From Linnemannia elongata (Eukaryota; Mortierellomycota; Mortierellomycetes; Mortierellales; Mortierellaceae), in contig JAXBDG010000002.1 of assembly GCA_036320915.1 (NCBI GenBank), positions 806,001-870,000 of the forward strand: 64,000 bases of DNA. Direction: 5' to 3'. Within the stretch, counting starts at the first letter, position 1. Each line of letters begins with the position of its first letter. Positions 11,039 through 22,703 of the stretch are shown piece by piece. Made by a program: the position numbers and the translations under genes. The notes under the pieces were generated by a model that saw only the letters and a list, made by a program, of their open reading frames with translations, did no database searches and was not told where the DNA came from.

Positions 11039-11445
11039 AAAAATATCCAAAAGCACGAAAACCCCGACAATGAAATGATTAAAGAGATCTCAACTCTTGT
11101 GTTTTCCGACCATCCCCATTATGTGTGCGTTTCATTTTTATTTTCTCTTGGACGACTATTACCTTCTGGCATCAACACGAGGGGGAAAAAACAATCGATC
11201 GGGTTTCGTTTTGCGGCTGCCTTGATGGAAGCATAGAACAACAATTTTTTCGCGAACAAAATGTGGTTTATTTTACTTGCAAAAAGTGTGTGCAATGGGG
11301 CATGCTGGGAGGGAGGGATAAAGAGGTATTCTACAAAAGGTGGGGAGTGATATGTGACTATTGTTCAGGATGTTTCGTTGCTGACGACAGCATATGGAGA
11401 AAGAGGAGTCTACTATTGTGGTTTTTGTTGTTGACTGATCGAGAT
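11039..11445. other. Convergent intergenic region, RPN7 / DnaJ
   Basis: Holds the 3' untranslated regions of two convergent genes. No coding potential beyond chance ORFs and no RNA gene recognised. Confidence 0.6.
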
Positions 11446-11920
11446 TTACTGCTGTGCGCACTGCACGCCAGGTCCATGTCCACCTTCCTCGTCATCGTCG
11501 CCGCCCATATGGCCCTGCTCAGCCCTTGCCTTCTGGCGGGGGTCCATTTCTGTGAGGCTAACCTCTTCGACATGAGCGCCCTTGGGCAGAGCTGGAAGTG
11601 GGGGAGCCGGGGGCAAGATGGTCCGAAGTTGCTCGATATGGGCAAGGTCGGTCCAGTTGGTAGTAGGGAACTCGATCTCGAACTGGATGTAGAGGTTGCC
11701 AAAGTCGTGGTGTCTCTCCGTGGGCATTCCTTGTCCCATCACTGCCTTTAACTCGCCTATGATTATGAGATGGTCCAGATGGATGGTGGAAAATTTTCAG
11801 GGGGTTAGTGCATTGTCTCATGTCTCTTTTGTTTTTGTTCTCTCTTATCTGCGAAGTATGATTATGGGGCAGGGGGACAAAGAAAAAGTGAAGCAAAGGA
11901 GACCTACAAACGAAAAAAGG

Positions 11921-11955
<35 letters not shown>

Positions 11956-13052
11956 GCACGGGATAGCAGCCTGAAATAAATCACAACAGAGTAATAACTT
12001 ACCAGGCTTGATGACCTCGCCGGGAAGGATATCGACGACAAGGACCCGATCGTCCAAGTGTGGGATCTGGATCTTGCCTCCTGCAAGGGCAGTGACCAAG
12101 TCAATCTTGGCATTATAGAACAAATCGTCATCGCTCCGACGGAACCGTTCGTGCTCACGCTGGTCAAGAACAATGACGACGTCTCCAGGGATGGTGCCTG
12201 GTGCCTGGTCTCCCTCGCCATTAAAGACGATTTTGCGACCATGCTTCATGCCCCGATCGATATGGACCTCCAAGACTTTGCGGACTTGAGTAACCTTCTT
12301 GGCGTTACAAAACTTGCACTTGTCCTTGGCATTGATGATCTCGCCCTCGCCACGACAGTCGCCGCAGGGCTGTTGGATCTGCTGCATCATGGGTCCCATC
12401 TGGCGCAGCATGACTCGATAACCCTGGCCATTACAGGTGGCGCAGGTCTTGACAGCGCCCTCTTTGCCACCTTTACCCTCGCACTTTTCGCATATGACGT
12501 TCTTTTGGAGGGCGAGCTTGGTTGTCTTGCCTTTGTAAAGATCCTCCAGAGTGACCTTCAATCCGTGAGTAACGTCCTTGCCGCGGCGAGGTCCAGAGGG
12601 ACGACCGCCTCGTCCGCCGCCACCGCCGCCAAAGAAGTGTGAGAAGAGATCCTCGGGTGAGAGGCCGCCCATACCAGGTCCGCCCTCGCCTGAGAGGCCA
12701 GCCTCGCCGTATTGGTCATAGGCCTGACGCTTTGAGGGGTCTGAGAGGACATCGTATGCATGACTAATTTCCTGGAATCTCTCTGAAGTGGCACCTCCGG
12801 TCTATTGGCCGAAAGTAAACGAAAGGATGGGAGTGTGAGTGTTGGTGTGTGGTTCCTTTTTGTCCATTTTCACTACCACTTTCATTTTACAAGGAGTGGT
12901 GGCAAAAGGCAGACAAAAAAGAGTTTCAGAGAGACAAGTACCTTATCGGGGTGGAACTTGAGGGCGAGTTTGCGGTAGGCCTTCTTGAGCTCAGCGTCGG
13001 AGCAGTTGGGGTCGACTTCAAGAGCCTCGTAGAGCTTAGTTTCCTTTGGCAT
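11446..13052 (-). CDS. YDJ1: Type I (class A) DnaJ/Hsp40 co-chaperone, Ydj1/DNAJA-like
   Basis: Cytosolic J-protein that stimulates Hsp70 ATPase and holds unfolded substrates. Three exons: 13052-12942, 12801-12003 and 11756-11446; 406 residues (yeast Ydj1 is 409). Domain order: J domain (residues about 1-70) with KFHPDK containing the HPD catalytic triad, split by the first intron right after that motif; G/F-rich linker ([19 protein letters not shown]); four zinc-finger repeats starting [24 protein letters not shown] and CKFCNAKK (the last degenerate); substrate-binding beta domains; and a C-terminal CAQQ box preceded by VQ, fitting a farnesylation CaaX motif as in Ydj1 (CASQ). The second intron (12002-11757) contains a 30-nt A/T homopolymer at 11921-11950. 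The gene is divergent from the citrate carrier. Confidence 0.95.
11921..11950. repeat. 30-nt poly(A)/(T) homopolymer in a DnaJ intron
   Basis: A30 on the plus strand, thus U30 in the DnaJ pre-mRNA, inside its second intron. Length should be treated as uncertain. Confidence 0.8.
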
Positions 13053-13587
13053 GGTGTATAGTATTATGTGTTGTTAAGAAGAGAAAGATAAAGGGGACCA
13101 AAAGGAAGCAAGGAAGGGGGGAGTGAGGAGAGAGTGTGTGAAGGCTGTTGGTGATGAATGAAGGGAATGAACAGAAGGAGTGGAGAGTGTACAAGTGAGT
13201 GGAAGAGAAGAAAAAAAAAAAAGAGAGAAAAGGCAGTTTGGCCTTTGCCATTTTGTACTCACTGACCCTCAGAAGGCTCTAGAACTCATAATGCAGTCAC
13301 ATACTCCGACAGAGGGCAAGTTGATAAGTTTCAGCCTCGGCGAAGTTCCTGAGGAAAAGAGGGTCAGGAAAGAAAGGGATCGAACAAGCTGAGTAATATC
13401 CATTGGCTAGCTATGATTGGATTGGAAAATGAGATAGTCTTGCGGGGATCGAGTGGTGAGGGGTAATAGAATGAGTACGTAGGCTAGCCAGCAAAAGATA
13501 TGAAGGGTGCCAAGCAGGGGATGCAAAACAGCGGCTGAATGTGTGTGTAAAATATGTGCCTGTGCCAGTTGCGTGTGCGGGTGCATT

Positions 13588-13623
<36 letters not shown>

Positions 13624-14016
13624 CGTGTTGCGTGTGCGCTGTATGTGGGCCAACGAAGACGTTACGATCTTGGCTCATATGATGTAAAGGCATAAGGAAG
13701 GTGTCGATGTCTGTGCGATCACAGCTGGATAAAAAAATAAAAAAAAAAAAAAAAAAAAAAAAGTGACTGATTTATTCTAGGGCCATCAAAAACCAAATCT
13801 CCGTTAGTCGTTTTGACTCGACCTGGTTCTCGCGTGCTCTTCTATTTTTTTTTCTTGTTCGTTTACACTTCTTGTTCCTTTTCTTCTTCCTGTCTCCCTT
13901 ATTTCTTCATTGCCCTCTCCTCTCCTCTCCACTCTCCCTCTTCTCTCTACTTTCTTCTCTCTCGCCTTCCCATCCTCAACCACTTCCGCCCCACTCATTC
14001 ATTCACATTCTTCATC
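13053..14016. other. Divergent intergenic region, DnaJ / citrate carrier
   Basis: The left part (13060-13250) is the CT-rich leader of DnaJ on the minus strand; the right part (13840-14010) is the CT-rich leader of the carrier. In between lie a (GT)10 tract at 13589-13608 with imperfect GTGTAT extension and an A-rich run around 13735-13762. No gene seen. Confidence 0.65.
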
Positions 14017-15793
14017 ATGGCAGCAGTCAAGGTACACTTGCATTCAGAACAAGCGTGCACTGTTCGCTAGCTAGCCCATAAAGTGCCCTGGCAGGCAAGG
14101 AATCACACTAAAAACCTCCCTTTCTTACTTACTTTGAAACACATCAATTAGAGAAAAGACCCAGCACTATACACTTTGACCGCAGGTTCAATTGCTGGCG
14201 CTATCGAGGCTACGATCACATATCCAACAGAGTTTGTCAAGACACAGCTCCAGTTGCAGGATGGCACCAAAGGTGCTGCTCGCAAGGGTGTTCCCGTAAG
14301 TAGATTCTTTTTGTTCAAGTTGCGCCTGGTGATGGGTTCCTCCTCTTTCTTTTCTTTGTGCTGTTCGTTAGTTCATTTCGTTTGTTGCCTTCCCCTGTGT
14401 ATCCAATTGATGGGTCGATCTGATATGACAGAGGGGAACAGAAAATGATTCGATAAGATTTAAAGGTGTCAAATATGAAAGATGACTGTTCTTTCATCAC
14501 TAACTCCGGGAAAGACATGACCGATCTACGAAATTGTTACACTGGAAATAGGCGCCCAAGGGTCCCATCGACATCCTCGTCACCACAGTCAGGACACAAG
14601 GAGTCTCAGCCGTCTACAGGGGGCTGTCCGCAATGGTCATTGGAAATACCGCCAAGGCTGGCGTCCGCTTCTTTGCTTTCGACCAGTTCAAGGATCTTCT
14701 CAAGGACTCTGAAGGCAAGACCACCGGTGCACGATCCGTCCTAGGTAAGATTTCACTCATCCTTATGTTTTTTACTACCAGCTGGTAAGGGCGATCGAGC
14801 ATGTGAAAAGAGTACTTACATACATTGTCTTCATCCATATTTTCTCATAGCGGGACTGGGAGCAGGAATGACAGAGGCGTTGTTGGTAGTTACACCCTCA
14901 GAAACCATCAAGTAGGTTGCTGACGATGAGAGACTAGATCGAGCCCGGAAGAGATCTCATTTTTATTTTCACACATTGTACTCACTCAGAAATGACCGAT
15001 AATCTATTTTGTTGAAATCTATGTAGGACTAAACTCATCCATGACGGCAACTTGGCGAAACCACAGTACAAGGGCCTCGTTCATGGTATGCATAACGAAG
15101 ATCTAGTTATATCTACCCTCTGACATCGGTCAGAAACAGAGGTCAATTGAAACTAATTTTTCTCGCTCACTCTCTCACTCAAAAAATAGGTGTGCAATCG
15201 ATCGTCAAGGCAGAGGGATTAGGAGGAATCTATCGTGGCGTGGTCCCGGTGATGGCCCGTCAGGGCGCCAACAGTGCGGTTCGCTTCGGAGTCTACTCTA
15301 CACTGAATGACTTTGTCAAGTCAAGACTGGAGCCCGGATCCAAGATGCCTGCCACCTATACATTCGGAATTGGAGCCATTGCTGGAATTATTACTGTCTA
15401 TACAACCATGCCTCTGGATGTGGTCAAGACTAAGATGCAGGGACTCAATGCTCGCCAACTCTACAGTGGAGTCTTTGACTGTGGTTGGAAGGTGTTCAAG
15501 AATGAAGGAGTATTGAGTTTCTGGAGTGGAGCTACCCCGAGACTCGCGCGTCTTTCGGTAAGTTGTCGTTTCTGCGAAATATATGCAGCTGTTGTAATTT
15601 GATCGATGGCGAGGTCTTTTCGTCTTTGTATTCATCTCATCTAATTGCTGCGTCTTCTTTTCCCGTTCCCTCTTGGCACCTATGCCTCTTCTCATTCGTG
15701 TAGATGTCTGGTGGAATCGTGTTTAGTATCTACGAAAGCACAATGACCGTCCTCCGTCGAATCGACGACGACTCTAATCCCATCCGCACATGA
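14017..15793 (+). CDS. CTP1: Mitochondrial tricarboxylate (citrate) carrier, SLC25A1/Ctp1
   Basis: Inner-membrane carrier that exchanges mitochondrial citrate for cytosolic malate or citrate, feeding cytosolic acetyl-CoA for lipid synthesis. Seven exons: 14017-14031, 14152-14295, 14552-14744, 14851-14911, 15027-15085, 15190-15557 and 15704-15793; 309 residues. Three tandem carrier repeats each carry the PX[DE]XX[KR] signature: YPTEFVKTQLQLQ, TPSETIKTKL and MPLDVVKTKMQG. Citrate-carrier wording includes TAGSIAGAIEATITYPTEF, GNTAKAGVRFFAFDQ and GIYRGVVPVMARQGANSAVRF. The first coding exon is only five codons (MAAVK). The stop is TGA 15791-15793; an AATAAA is present near 16204. The short N-terminus has no cleavable presequence, as usual for the family. 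Confidence 0.94.
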
Positions 15794-17212
15794 AGACGAT
15801 CCTAATGGTATGTAGTTCCCTACATCCTCTGGTCCAATGAGTGGCCCAGCCGTCATTGCCAAGAACCATCCCTTCCATGCTGAATTTTTCATTTGCTATC
15901 CAAATGGAAGAGTTGCTGTCCATTGAAGAACGATGACATGTTTCGGCTAATCGTCTCTCTTTTTATTTCTTTTGCCCGTTACCTCAAAAGTCAACAAGCT
16001 TTTAATGCGTTAGAACACCTTAGAAAAGTCCATTAGATAATGTACCATAAAGAAAATCATTACACCGATTCCATTCTTCTCAGGAACTGTCTCTTGGGAA
16101 AGCCAGTGAGCACAAGCTCAAGCAAGGTTGCAATTGTGTTCATTCTTGATGTTTCTTTACATCCTTCTTTACAAGCTCATGCAATCGGTCATCAATTGAT
16201 TGAATAAAGGGGGACCAGAACCCTTCATCACATCAGAAGGAAGGCCCAGGTGTATGTGTGTGTTTTGAGCGGAACTTGATCAATCCGGACCCCACGCCAA
16301 AAACGTTAATTTTTTTCCGTTTCTTTTTTTTGTTTTTGATGGGGCTGAGTCCGAAAATCTTCAAAGGCCAAGGTCACTTGTGGTCCCCTTAGTGTAAGCC
16401 TGCGGCTCAAACACCGCTGTTGTTGTTGTTCTCTCTGACCTCATTCCTGTGTACTTAAGTTTTAGTGCCCGGAACAGGGGTTGTTGTTTGCCTTATCTTC
16501 GGTTCAGACACTCGCTCACTCACTCACTCGACCCTCTTTTTTCTTCCTTCCTTCCACCGAGTCAGTTTTCTCAGGAGCTATAAAAAGAGGAACTTTGAGA
16601 TCGCAACTCGGCCCTCTTTTTTTCTCTTTTCTTCATTATTCTTCTTTTTACTCAACTTCACTCCTTCCTTTCATCCTCCACAATAACCACTCACCACTAC
16701 CCCCTTCCTTTCCTACACATTGCACCAAATTCCCCCTTGGCTTGCTTCTAAAGTCGTTTAACAGACAGGTAAGATCTTCTTCACACTCTGTTTCGGCTCT
16801 CTTGAATGCTCCTGGCGATTTTTTCAGTTTTCGATCTGCCAACGATTATTCCTCTTTCGATCCGCAAGAAATCAGGGACTACCACTACACTCAGACACTC
16901 TCACCCTTCATCAACTTGGATCTAACCCTTTTTGCCTCCCCTCATTATCCTCCTTCTACTCCTAACCCCCTTTCTGCCAACCACAACAACCACAACCGAA
17001 ACAGACTTTACAACAACCCCTAGGCACACTTCCAAGAGGTCGCCCACCATTCCGTCAGAAACCAAGAACTCGTCCGTCGTCGTCGTGCTTCTGTACACCC
17101 ACCACCAGAAGCCTCCATAAAACCGCCTGTCAACACACCTCCTCGACTCCTTTTTTTTTTTCAAACTACTCTATTATCACCCATAACCCAACGCTTGTAC
17201 AAACTACCCTCG
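15794..17212 (+). promoter_or_regulatory. Intergenic region and long leader of the AdoMet decarboxylase gene
   Basis: No gene. From the TATA box at 16579 to ATG 17213 the pyrimidine-rich leader contains just one ATG (16806). It would open a 39-codon upstream ORF ending at 16925, but it lies just after a consensus 5' splice site (CAG|GTAAGA, 16769) and before candidate 3' sites at 16827 (TTTTTTCAG) and about 17003 (GAAACAG). Splicing either way removes the upstream ATG. Confidence 0.55.
16579..16586 (+). promoter_or_regulatory. TATA box of the AdoMet decarboxylase gene
   Basis: TATAAAAA in a pyrimidine-rich context, about 630 bp upstream of the start codon; this implies a long leader containing an intron. 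Confidence 0.55.
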
Positions 17213-18856
17213 ATGGCCGTTCCTACCACCGTCCCTATCCCTTCGGCCGCCACCATTGCTGCTACCTCTGCCAACATCCACGACCTCAAGGCTGCACTTG
17301 CAGCCTCCAGTCTTACCGTCCACGATGGAGGAGAGATGAGCGACAACGACGACATCACCCCCTCTACCGCCGCAGTCCACATCCCCTGGTCCTCAGACTC
17401 CTTCCTCGACACCTCAGACGACCAACCCATGGAACCCGGTTCCTTCGAAGGGCCCGAGAAGCTTCTCGAGATCCATTTCGCTCCCCACATGCAGGATGTT
17501 CAACACATCCGTACTCCCCTCAACAACAACAACGCATTCATCGGCGTGGAGGGAGAGGAGGAGAGGTATGGGTTGAGGATTATCCCAAAGGTCGTGTGGG
17601 AGGAGATGCTGGATATTGTCCAGTGCAAGGTCTTGCATTCGATCCATCACCCGACTGTTGACGCTTATGTTTTGAGTGAGTCGTCGTTCTTTGTTTTCCC
17701 GCACAAGTTGATCCTTAAGACTTGTGGGACTACAACTCTTCTTATGGCGCTTCCCAAGATTCTGGAATTCGCTCAGGACTGGTGCGGGCTTCTCCACTCC
17801 CCCTCTTCTTCTGGTGCCGAGATGAAGGAGGAGGAGGATCAGCAGCAGCAGCAGCCCTACAGAGTCTTCTACTCGCGCAAGAAGTTTCTCTTCCCCGAGA
17901 AGCAGGTCCACGTCCATCGGGAGTGGAAGGACGAAGTCGAGTTCCTGGATCGTCACTTCAACAGCGGATCCGCGTACACGATCGGAAAGGTCAATGGGGA
18001 TCACTGGTGTCTTTATGTCACCGCTCCATTTCTCGGCTACCCTTGCAACAGCAACAAGGAGGTGAAGGGTGATGAGACGGCGATGGAGAATCTCCCGGAG
18101 GAGGATGACACGACTCAGGGCGGACTCTTTGGTTTCCCGCCTACTCGCCCTCTCTCCCGCGCTTCGTCTTCTCGATCCTCGTCCGCATCCACAACCGACG
18201 AATCCGAATCCGAAGATACCCCTACAACCACCACCACTCAGGGAGCCGACGGCGAGGACTACGACCAAACAATCGAGATCTTAATGACAGACTTGAACCC
18301 CAAGGCTATGCAAAAGTTCTACCACCACGCTAACAAGAACCAGCCCTCGGGTTCTGAAGGCGGAGAAGTGGTCGATCAGCAAACAGGACTTGCGACCTTG
18401 TTCCCCGAGGCCGAGATCGATTCGTTTTTGTTCACACCCTGTGGATACTCTGCCAACGCCCTCCTCAAGCAGTCGTCGTCGACTGGTGCCGGTGCTGGAA
18501 AATACTTCACAATCCATGTGACACCCGAGCCGGTGTGCTCTTACGCTTCCTTCGAGACCAACATCCCCGTCCGCCTCTCCTCCTCTTCCAAGACCCACCA
18601 CCTCTCCGCAAAAGGAACCGCCCCCGAAACAGTGCAGGAGTTGATCCAGCGCGTGGTCACCATTTTCCAGCCCGGAAACCTGACTGTCACCATCTTTGCC
18701 TCCGCAAAGCCTGGTGCCTCACAGAAGCAGATCGAGAAGCGCCAATTCAAGATGTTGCACAGCTTGCGATCCCTTCCTGGATTCCGTCGTACTGACCGGA
18801 TCTTATATGGCCTGGATGGATATGATCTCATCTATGGGCACTACCTTGCTGTTTGA
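17213..18856 (+). CDS. SPE2: S-adenosylmethionine decarboxylase proenzyme
   Basis: Makes decarboxylated AdoMet, the aminopropyl donor for spermidine and spermine. Single exon, 547 residues. The pyruvoyl self-cleavage site is visible as YVLSESSFFVFPHKLILKTC: cleavage is expected between Glu156 and Ser157, with the conserved Cys in KTCGTTTLL. Further family blocks are EEMLDIVQCKVL, FYSRKKFLFPEKQ, the C-terminal HVTPEPVCSYASFETN (catalytic Ser/His region) and RRTDRILYGLDGYDLIYGHY. Yeast Spe2 is 396 residues; here an N-terminal extension of about 70 residues and a Ser/Thr/Glu-rich insert (roughly residues 295-360: LSRASSSRSSSAS, DESESED) add length. ATG 17213 is the first ATG of the spliced leader. 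AATAAA at about 18953. Convergent with the large low-complexity gene. Confidence 0.94.
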   Translation: MAVPTTVPIPSAATIAATSANIHDLKAALAASSLTVHDGGEMSDNDDITPSTAAVHIPWSSDSFLDTSDDQPMEPGSFEGPEKLLEIHFAPHMQDVQHIRTPLNNNNAFIGVEGEEERYGLRIIPKVVWEEMLDIVQCKVLHSIHHPTVDAYVLSESSFFVFPHKLILKTCGTTTLLMALPKILEFAQDWCGLLHSPSSSGAEMKEEEDQQQQQPYRVFYSRKKFLFPEKQVHVHREWKDEVEFLDRHFNSGSAYTIGKVNGDHWCLYVTAPFLGYPCNSNKEVKGDETAMENLPEEDDTTQGGLFGFPPTRPLSRASSSRSSSASTTDESESEDTPTTTTTQGADGEDYDQTIEILMTDLNPKAMQKFYHHANKNQPSGSEGGEVVDQQTGLATLFPEAEIDSFLFTPCGYSANALLKQSSSTGAGAGKYFTIHVTPEPVCSYASFETNIPVRLSSSSKTHHLSAKGTAPETVQELIQRVVTIFQPGNLTVTIFASAKPGASQKQIEKRQFKMLHSLRSLPGFRRTDRILYGLDGYDLIYGHYLAV

Positions 18857-19329
18857 ATGAAGGTTGATGGTGACAGGATGGAGCCTTTGACGAAGTTATT
18901 TATGCGGATCCTTTGTTTATCTTTTTTTTTTTTTTTTTTTTGCGTTGGCCCAAATAAAACAAAACATGATTGTATAGTAGCTACTTGTGAAGGAGGCGAT
19001 GAGGAAAATGATGTATTTTTAAATGACTGTCTAGGAGACGCGATGAAGGTAGGAAGGAGGGGCAGGAAGTGAATGCAATGATGAGCTTGAATATGAACTG
19101 GAAGGGGGGGTATAAAAAAAGTAGAGGAATGGGGTCACTATCTAAACTACAGTTGGAAGAATGTTATAACAAGATATTAAAGCAAAAACGGAAGGGAAGG
19201 GAAGGGAAAAATAAAGTAAAGAAAAAAAAGAAAAAAAAGAAAAAAAGTACACAGTGAAAAAAAGAAAATAAAATGGTGCATGTGAACGTGTGAATGTTGC
19301 GTTTGTGGTTGTATGTGGGTGTGGGGTCA
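18857..19329. other. Convergent intergenic region after the AdoMet decarboxylase gene
   Basis: Contains a T20 run (18922-18941), the probable AATAAA of the decarboxylase mRNA and A-rich sequence around 19180-19270. No gene recognised. Confidence 0.6.
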
Positions 19330-22300
19330 TTAGATGTCGGTGGGATGGGATGTGAAGACGCCTGTAGTGGTAGCACCAGCATCTTGCATAGCGCTACCGC
19401 TACCGTTACCAACACCATTCATGAAAGCCGAAGACGATGACGAAGAAGAATAAGGAAGTCCGGAAGAAGTCCCGCTAAAATTTCCACTGTTGGTGGCGGG
19501 AGCGCTGATAGGTGGTGGTGAGGTCGAAGAATAGTTCTTGGCAAAGGGACTAGGTCGCAGTAAGAACTGCTTCAGTCTCGACAAGAACTTTGCCCGCTGC
19601 TGTAGAGGATTCCCATCCGGCGAGGGAGACTGAGGTTGCTGCTGTTGCCGTCCATTCGACGAGGACGTGCCAAACTCCTCCTCGTATTCATCATAGAACT
19701 CCATGTGCTGCTGCCGACGCCGACGCTGCTCTTCATCATCGTCGTCAGCAAACGGATCCGTCAGACCCAGATTGGCAAGGGAGACGCGTCGACGTTGATT
19801 AGATTTCCCACGCACGGTCGCAAACGAGGAGGATCCGTAGCCGCCGCCGCGTCCGTCAGTCTTTTCGAATCCCATGGTCAAGATCGGCGAGACTTGATGG
19901 CGTTGTGTACCGTGGACTTGTTGTTGGCCTCTGTCGTAAAAGTTGTAGCCGTTACTATTGCCTGACTGCGGACCGACGGGTGATTGCTGCTGCTTCTGTT
20001 CCTGATTCTGCTCGGCAAAGAACCGTCGGCGCATCGATGAAGTCATCGTCATCGTCCCAAGAAGACTCCTCTTCTTGTTCTTCTTGACAAGAGCAGGAGC
20101 GGTCGTCGCAGTCGAATCCTCCAAAGGCGACCCAATCGGCGCAAACCCATGACGTCCGAAATCAATCGGACTCGTACAGAACTCTGCGCCGCCACCATTT
20201 TCAGCACTGCTGCGTCGAAAAGGTCGCGCTGCAGCAGCTGCGTCTGCAATCGTTCCTTCTGAATGCCGGAGCACTTGAGCCGGAGGCACCCGATCGCCAT
20301 AGCAATCCTCCATCTCGCCAATTCCATCCAGATTTGATTGACTCGGCGGTGGACAATGTTGACAATAATAATGGTAGTGGATGTGATGCTCATGAAGGTG
20401 TAGTGGCGGTGACGCTCCTCCTGCTCCAGCTCCGTCCGAGTTAGTCAAGTCGTCGTTGATCGGCTCCGAATATGTTGTCTTCACCAGTTTGAATCCTTGC
20501 TCTCGGTCATGGAAACGTTCCACGTCTTTGCCTTTCCCCGCCACAGAGCGCCTCCTACCATCTCCTCCGATACCACCTCCTGGGGCAGGACTAGTCATGC
20601 TCGCTTCTGCTGGGGCTCCAAACGATGTCAACAATGGGTAGGAACCAGAACTAACCATCCGGGATTGCAATGATCCATGCTCCTGCCCTTTACTGTGCGA
20701 TGTCATGGGGACCGAGCTATGTCGATGTTGTTGGTGATGATGGAGACCGATACCGCTGTTGCTGTGGCTATGATGGTGATGGGCATGGTGATGGTCGTTT
20801 GGTGAAACCTCCAGGCGGTCTGCAGAAGCAGCTCCGTTTTGCTTCTCCTGTCGCGATGACTCTTGCTTGGGACCACTACCGCGAGTAGAGGTTGCGTGGC
20901 TGTTTGAAGACATCAGTTTCTCCATAGTCGCCACCGAAAATGGTCTCGGCTTTCCGTTTCCTCGCAAAGGTCGCAGAGTGCTGGATTTGTTGGTATTAGT
21001 GGTCCGTGCAAAGTCAGAAGACATCAGAAGTGAGCTGTTGTTGTAAGGGAAACCCAGGTTGGTGTCTGCTGCAGGTGGCAAAGCGGAGCTGGCGGTCGGT
21101 GTAGAGAACTCCATACGTCCTGTTCGACTCAACGAAGGTGACCCTTGACGGCGGTGATGTGTCTGGGCCAGAATCGGAGACCGGTCATCTGCACTGCCTC
21201 GACGGCTTCCTCCTCCTTTCAGGGGTGAGCTCCCATCCGCACCGCTACCGCTATGAGCATCCTTTGAGTTCTGAACAGGGGTCGAAGCACCGTTACTCCG
21301 AGTGACCAGAGCTACAAAGCGTTCCTTGGCCGTCGCCTTGCGGTTAGTGCTACCTGTCGTGCTGCCATTCCCTATCTGGCTAGCTCTCTGTTCATGATCC
21401 TGTCGTGACTTTGAATCTGCCGAGAACCCTCTGGTCAAGATACTTGGACGAGCCTTAGCCGAGGGGAAGGACGAAGGTTGTTGGTGAAGAAGATTATGTT
21501 CCTTGCGGATCAAAGACTCGGACATAGTGCGAGACCATGCGCCAGAAGCAGTAGACCTGGACCTTGAACGCGACCGAGAGGAGGTGTGGCTGTTCCGTGT
21601 CATAGATCTTGATCTCGAACCAGATCTTGACCTTGTCCTGGACCGTGAGCGTGACTTTGAACGTGGGCGAGGCTTGTCTTCGTGGCTACTGTTGGTGGCG
21701 GCAGTGATGTGCAGAGGTTGGACCGCTGATTGGCTGAGAGCAGAGTGTAACTCATTGGTTTGACCGTTATTGCTCACTTTGCTGCTACTGACAACAGTCG
21801 TCGTGGCTGCTACAGGCAGGGCAGCAGTGGTCGTGGTGGCGAGAACGCTGTTGCCGTTGACCTTGCTCTTGTTGCTGTCAAGTGGCTCCTGGGAATGAAT
21901 AGTCGCCGTAGCAGTTCCTGGAGAAGCACACATGCTGGTTCCCGCCATCCCCTCGCTCATAGTGTCGCCCTTGAGCCGGTCTGAATAAAGCTTGGCCTGC
22001 ATCAGGTTGTTGCCGTCGTAAAAAAAGATCTGCTCGCCACTCCCTCCAAGTGTCCTCTCCCGCCTCCGCTGGTGTTTGGTCACAGAGGCGGCAGCAGCAG
22101 CACTCGTTTCAGACTCGTTCTTACTCATGAGGAGGTCACGTTGACAGGGCGTTGACTCGATTGCAGAATGGTGGTCGCTGTCGAGATGGTTGTTTGTGCT
22201 ATTGCTGAGTCTGTGGAACTGATGTCGCATATGATCGTTATATTGATGTTGGCCTTGGAGTTCCTGCCGGTTGCTGTCGTTGCCGTCTTGTTCTGGACTC

Positions 22301-22703
22301 TGCAAGAACTCTTGTGAATAATACTCATGATCATGATGGTGGTGGTGGTTGAAATTAATGGCATCACCTGCCACTGTTGTCTTTGTTGTCTGCTGCAGTG
22401 TTTGTTGTTGTGAATGTTGCTGCAGGCGTTGTTGTTGTTGTTGTTGTTGCTTACATGACGGATGTGGTTTTGTGAGCGGGAAAAAAGTTGCCTCGTCTGT
22501 GTCCCTGCTGTCCTTGTCCCTGTCGTCGAGGAAAAACGAGTCGTTATCGTCATTGTCTGTCTCGACGGGTGGGTGATCGTCCATGCCCTCATAGAACGTG
22601 GGGGGTTCTTCGATCTGACATAGCGGTATAAGCGAGGCGTGATAGCGGGTCATGGTGTAGTTCCATTGGTCAGGAGGGGGGTAATGATCAATGCTACTCT
22701 CTC
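19330..22703 (-). CDS. Large low-complexity protein with RS, polyQ and His-rich tracts (main exon)
   Basis: Open without a stop for more than 1,120 codons; not a family I recognise. If translation starts within this exon, ATG 22653 (MTRYHASLIPLCQIEEPPTF) gives 1,107 residues. Features: acidic DNDDNDSFFLDDRDKD near the start, polyQ (KQQQQQQQRLQQ), HHHHHDHE, an Arg-Ser block (PRSKSRSRSRTRSRSGSRSR) resembling SR proteins, SADDRSPI, HHHAHHHH, LANLGLTDPFADDDDEE, and a C-terminal Ser/Pro region with FLSRLKQFLLRPSPFAKN. There is no transmembrane segment. An AATAG splice acceptor at 22704 is in phase with a GTAAGG donor at 23377 of the upstream exon (23378-24197), so the two probably form one gene of 1,397 residues with a 674-nt intron. 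Against this, the sequence upstream of 22703 is CT-rich like the leaders of other genes here. Confidence 0.75.

Noticed and set aside
11845..12672. Continuous 275-codon frame through the DnaJ second intron
   Set aside because: The added residues are poly-Phe from the T30 tract; conserved DnaJ text resumes only in the exon at 11756-11446, so the intron is real.
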